DNA from: Actinomadura sp. J1-007
GTDB taxonomy: Bacteria > Actinomycetota > Actinomycetes > Streptosporangiales > Streptosporangiaceae
Assembly (NCBI RefSeq): GCF_009793335.1
Contig: NZ_WING01000001.1
Coordinates: 5,456,001 to 5,520,000 of the forward strand
DNA: 64,000 nucleotides
Direction of reading: 5' to 3'
The position numbers were made by a program, and so were the translations under genes. The notes beneath the pieces were generated by a model. That model was given only the letters and a program-made list of their open reading frames with translations, did not search any database and had not been told where the DNA came from. Numbering within the stretch: the stretch's first letter is position 1; every line of letters begins with the position of its first letter. This document shows positions 60,875 to 64,000 of this stretch, in pieces.

Positions 60875-61642
60875 ATGATCGTGCACACGGTCGGGGAGCT
60901 CCTGCGGCAGTGGCGGCATCGCCGGCGGCTCAGCCAGCTCGATCTCGCGATCGCGGCCGACGTCTCCGCCCGCCACGTCAGCCTGGTCGAGACGGGCAAG
61001 ACCAACCCGAGCGCCGACATGGTCCTGCGGCTCGCGGACCAGCTCGACGTCCCGTTGCGCGACCGCAACGGGCTGCTGCTCGCGGCCGGGTTCGCGCCCC
61101 GGTACGCCGAGCGGCCGCTCGGCGACCGCGCGCTGACGGCGGCCCGGGACGCGGTCGAGAGGGTGCTCCGCGCGCACGAGCCGTACCCGGCGCTGGCGTT
61201 CGACCGCCGGTGGAACATCGTGACGGCCAACCGCGCCGTCGAGCCGTTCTTCGCCGGCGTCCACCCCGACCTGCTGCGGCCGCCGGCCAACCTGGTGCGG
61301 CTCGGGCTGGACCCGCGCGGTCTCGCCCCGCTGGTCGTCAACCTCGCCGACGTGCGCCTGGTGTTCCGCTCCCGGATCAGGCGCCAGCTCGCCGTCGCCC
61401 CCGACGCCGAGCTCGCCGCGCTCTACGAGGAACTGCTGGCCCCCGACTCCGAGGACGGCTCCGGCCGCGCGGCCGAGGCCGACGTCGTGATCCCGATGAT
61501 CCTCCGCCTCGGCGGGCGGGAGGTGCGGCTGTTCTCGACCATCACCACGTTCGGCACGCCGATGGACATCACGCTGGACGAGGTCGCGATCGAGTCGTAC
61601 TACCCGGCGGACGCGGAGAGCGCCGCCTACTTCGGGCGATGA
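60875..61642 (+). CDS. XRE-family regulator with MmyB-like ligand domain
   Basis: 255 residues from ATG 60875. Residues 5-60 are an XRE helix-turn-helix (LLRQWRHRRRLSQLDLAIAA, then SARHVSLVETGKTNPSADMV). The rest is the MmyB/PAS-like domain (HEPYPALAFDRRWNIVTANR, VRLGLDPRGLAPLVVNLADV, VRLFSTITTFGTPMDITLDE), which binds fatty-acid-like ligands in related proteins. The divergent SnoaL-like gene is the probable target; no clear dyad is visible in the 79-bp gap. Confidence 0.93.
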   Translation: MIVHTVGELLRQWRHRRRLSQLDLAIAADVSARHVSLVETGKTNPSADMVLRLADQLDVPLRDRNGLLLAAGFAPRYAERPLGDRALTAARDAVERVLRAHEPYPALAFDRRWNIVTANRAVEPFFAGVHPDLLRPPANLVRLGLDPRGLAPLVVNLADVRLVFRSRIRRQLAVAPDAELAALYEELLAPDSEDGSGRAAEADVVIPMILRLGGREVRLFSTITTFGTPMDITLDEVAIESYYPADAESAAYFGR

Positions 61643-61672
61643 GTCCGGGCCGCCGACCGGGTCTGCCCTGAC

Positions 61673-62287
61673 ATGACGCACATCATCGCCGACATCTCCG
61701 TCTCCCTGGACGGCTTCGTCACCGGGCCCGGCCCCGGCCCCGACAGCGGCCTCGGCGCCGGCGGCGACGCCCTGCACACCTGGGCGTTCTCCGACGACCC
61801 CGACGACCGCCGCCACCTGCGCGAGGGGACCGCCCGCTCGGGCGCCGTCGTCCTGGGCCGCCGGCTCTTCGACGTGGTCGACGGGCCGAACGGCTGGAAC
61901 GACGACACCGGCTACGGCGCGCGCGAGGTCGGCAAGCCCGCGTTCGTCGTGGTGACGAGCACGCCGCCGGAGTCGGTGCGGCTCACCGGCCTCGACTGGA
62001 CGTTCGTCACCACCGGCCTGCCCGACGCCGTCGCCGCCGCCCGCGAGCGCGCCGAGGCCGCCTCGGCGGACGCCGGCCGGGACCTCGACGTCGTCCTCAT
62101 GGGCGGCGGCGCCACGATCGGCTCCGCGCTCGAAGCCGGGCTGGTCGACACGCTGACCCTGCACCTCGCGCCCGTCGTGCTGGGCGCCGGGACCCCGCTG
62201 TTCACCGGCGGAACGCCGCGCACGCTGGCGCAGCGGACCGTGGTCCCGACCTCGACCGCGACGCACCTGACCTACGACGTCCTCTGA
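61673..62287 (+). CDS. DHFR/RibD-C-like reductase
   Basis: 204 residues from ATG 61673, 31 bp after the XRE stop and probably cotranscribed. It begins THIIADISVSLDGFVTGPGP, the usual start of RibD C-terminal-type reductases, with SGAVVLGRRLFDVVDGPNGW, PAFVVVTSTPPESVRL, VVLMGGGATIGSALEAGLVD (NADPH loop) and LTLHLAPVVLGAGTPLF. The family reduces pterin- or deazaflavin-like substrates with NADPH; many members are of unknown role. Confidence 0.9.
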   Translation: MTHIIADISVSLDGFVTGPGPGPDSGLGAGGDALHTWAFSDDPDDRRHLREGTARSGAVVLGRRLFDVVDGPNGWNDDTGYGAREVGKPAFVVVTSTPPESVRLTGLDWTFVTTGLPDAVAAARERAEAASADAGRDLDVVLMGGGATIGSALEAGLVDTLTLHLAPVVLGAGTPLFTGGTPRTLAQRTVVPTSTATHLTYDVL

Positions 62288-62300
62288 CGCCGCCCGGCCC

Positions 62301-63352
62301 TCAGCCGAGGAGCCTGGCCAGGAGCTCCTCGCGCGCCTGGACGCCGGTCTTGCGGTAGATCGACTTGAAGTGGTCGTGGACGGTGTGGGCGGACAGCTCC
62401 ATGCGCCGGGCGATCTGCTTGGTGGCCAGGCCCTCCAGAACGTGGCCGGTGATCGTCCGTTCCCGCGGGGTCAGGCCGTGCCAGAGCGCCACCGCCGGCA
62501 GCAGCTCGGCGCCGGCGGCCGGTGCGATCGTCACGGCCACCGCCCCGGCGCCCCGCCGGTCATGGGCTGGGCGTGCAGGGCGACCCAGCCGCGCCGGGTG
62601 GGGACGCGGGTCAGGCAGGACGCGCCCGTCCGGCGCGTCGCCCGGCTGAGGTCCCACAGCGTGCTTTCGAGCGGCGCGTCCGGCCCGGCGGGCGCGGTCC
62701 CCAGCTCGCCGATCCAGTCACGCGCGGACGGGGTGGCGGCCATGGGAACCTCGTCGTCCCCCACCACGAGCACACCCGGCGGGAGGTCCAGCCTGCTGGG
62801 CTCCAGCGGCCCGCCGACCACGTAGCGCTTCATCGCGGCGACGACACCCGGGCCCAGCCGTTGCGCGCGGGCCGAGTCGGCCTCGGAGAACGGCCGCCCT
62901 TCCCGCGCGCGCACCAGCACCAGGCCGCCCCACACGGTCCCCGCGTCGACCAGCGCGACACGCAGTTCGCTGCCGACGCCCTCGTCCGCCATCACCGCCC
63001 GCATCGCAGGCGTACGGCAGGGCCCGGGGGTGCCCGCGTCGACCACCGCCACACGGGCCGGCCCGGCGACGAGCCGTTCGAACGCGAAGGAGTGGTCGTC
63101 CTCCGGCCGATCGCCCAGCGTCAGCCGGCGCGCCGCGGTGACGCTGTAGCCGTTCTCGCGGGCCAGGAAGCTCCCGGCGCCGGTGACCGGATCCACCGCG
63201 GCCAGCATGTAGCCGTCGTGCGGCACGACCCGCCCGATCCACCGCGAGATCACCGCACCCAGCTCCGCGGTGGAACCGACCTCCCCGGCGGCGCCGACCA
63301 CCGCACCCCGACCCGCACTCCCCTGGACGCTCACCCACCCAGTATCCGCCAC
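62301..63352 (-). CDS. LuxR-type regulator with GAF-like domain (one apparent frameshift)
   Basis: Starts at GTG 63352 (or GTG 63334). Residues about 30-180 resemble a GAF sensor (AVISRWIGRVVPHDGYMLAA, VGSELRVALVDAGTVWGGLV, GRPFSEADSARAQRLGPGVV). The frame ends after LHAQPMTGGAPGRWP near 62545. The next frame continues AVTIAPAAGAELLPAVALWH into a GerE HTH (LTPRERTITGHVLEGLATKQ, MELSAHTVHDHFKSIYRKTG) to 62301. Adding one base to CCCC 62543-62546 (or 62551-62554) restores about 350 residues. The effector and targets are unknown. Confidence 0.82.
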
Positions 63353-63464
63353 CCCCCGGCCTCACGCGGGGAGTCATCAAGAAGGCGCGACCGGCGCCCG
63401 CCGGGAACGGCCGGCGAAAACCTCGCCCATATCGCCGCTGCCGAGCCTGCCCGTCTGGTTCTCC

Positions 63465-63486
63465 GCGTTTCTCCGAGGAGAAACGC
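63465..63486. promoter_or_regulatory. 22-bp near-perfect palindrome
   Basis: GCGTTTCTCC (63465-63474) and GGAGAAACGC (63477-63486) are exact reverse complements around GA, in the 261-bp gap between the LuxR gene and the next rightward gene. The gap is locally AT-richer and holds CATATATG at 63493-63500, a possible promoter element. Operator or hairpin cannot be decided. Confidence 0.55.
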
Positions 63487-63613
63487 CACTCGCATATATG
63501 TGGGTAGCGTCGTGTCCGTTATTGGCATTGTGCAACTGGTGGCCTCTTCTTCGCGTCGAAGGTGGTGTTCGCGCTTGGCGGCAGTGAGCGCCTGGTCTCA
63601 CAGCGGAGGAACG

Positions 63614-64000
63614 ATGGCCCTGCCTGTACCGCAATCCCAAGTGGTGCCCGAATCGGTGGAAGTCGAAGTCGCGGAGTTGCAGTCCCTGCGGCAGGAGATC
63701 ACGACGCGGATCGGGTTGATGAACGCGATCGTGGCGTTGGAGCTGGCGGCGGTGGGCACGGGGCTGACGGTGCTGCACGAGTCCACGCACGTGCTGGCGG
63801 GGCTGGCGGCGATCTCCAGCTTCCTGTGGCTGCTGTGGATGGACCAGTGCCTGTCCAGCTACAAGATCGCCGCCTACCTGTCGGTCGAACTGGCTCCGCG
63901 CCTGCGGGCGCTGACCGGGCACCGGGTGCTGGGCTGGGAGAACTTCCTGCGGCGCGTGGAGGCCGGGCGGGCGACGTCCGCGCGCACCCTGTTCGGCCCC
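63614..64000 (+). CDS. Membrane protein, truncated by the window edge
   Basis: ATG 63614 follows GGAGGA by five bases and opens a frame without stops to the window end (129 codons). The start is MALPVPQSQVVPESVEVEVA, then an amphipathic helix, two hydrophobic helices (LMNAIVALELAAVGTGLTVL and VLAGLAAISSFLWLLWMD) and a soluble stretch with AYLSVELAPRLRALTGHRVL. No family is recognised; the remainder lies outside. Confidence 0.75.
   Translation, partial: MALPVPQSQVVPESVEVEVAELQSLRQEITTRIGLMNAIVALELAAVGTGLTVLHESTHVLAGLAAISSFLWLLWMDQCLSSYKIAAYLSVELAPRLRALTGHRVLGWENFLRRVEAGRATSARTLFGP

Overview
The window is very GC-rich chromosomal DNA. It has GTG starts, overlapping GTGA/ATGA gene junctions, many two-gene regulator/target pairs, a Ser/Thr kinase, TioE- and HxlR-type regulators and IS701-type transposase sequence. 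This points to a filamentous actinomycete, most likely of the Thermomonosporaceae/Streptosporangiales (Actinomadura-like); the genus is inference. I see no rRNA, tRNA, CRISPR array, prophage or integrative element.

Region 1-20.7 kb is a patchwork of small regulatory modules, several with a readable operator between divergent partners. It holds an MFS pump/HxlR pair, a secreted propeller-like protein, a WYL regulator/RidA pair, an MFS pump behind a MerR/SoxR-type palindrome, a DUF1707 protein, an AlkD-like protein, an AraC/NmrA pair, and a secreted papain-like protease with its anchored partner. A membrane Ser/Thr kinase, a TioE regulator/erythromycin-esterase pair, a TetX-like FAD monooxygenase and an azoreductase/TetR pair follow.

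Region 20.7-43.3 kb is the most interesting part: a contiguous island that looks built to use inositol phosphates. One long operon (22321-31775) joins an inositol dehydrogenase (IolG-like), a PiT phosphate permease, a DUF47 PhoU-like protein, a Fbp/Phn-type ABC importer, two HAD phosphatases and an inositol monophosphatase. Facing it are a LacI repressor and a secreted beta-propeller phytase whose promoter carries a double LacI-type operator. A GntR (IolR-like) regulator then diverges from iolE-iolC-Cgl0158-type aldolase-iolB-iolD-mmsA, followed by mgtC. Inferred flow: phytate is cut outside the cell, Pi enters through PiT, partly dephosphorylated inositol phosphate enters through the ABC system, phosphatases finish dephosphorylation, and the Iol enzymes make acetyl-CoA and a three-carbon phosphate.

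Region 43.3-53.2 kb holds a CcsB cytochrome c assembly protein, an ABC-2 exporter with a divergent TetR, a response regulator lacking its phospho-acceptor Asp, an IS701-type transposase that has lost two catalytic acids, two unknown genes and a DHA2 pump. Region 53.2-60.3 kb is the haem locus: hemA-hemC-hemB-hemG leftward and hemE-hemF rightward. Aerobic HemF is unusual for this phylum, and no hemD or hemQ is present. The last 3.6 kb holds a SnoaL-like protein/XRE regulator pair, a DHFR-like reductase, a LuxR regulator and a truncated membrane protein.

A caution applies throughout. Twelve otherwise good genes are broken by 14 single-base shifts, and every one is repaired by adding one base to a G or C run. 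I read these as consensus errors (homopolymer contraction), not as real pseudogenes, and I annotate each gene over its full restored length.
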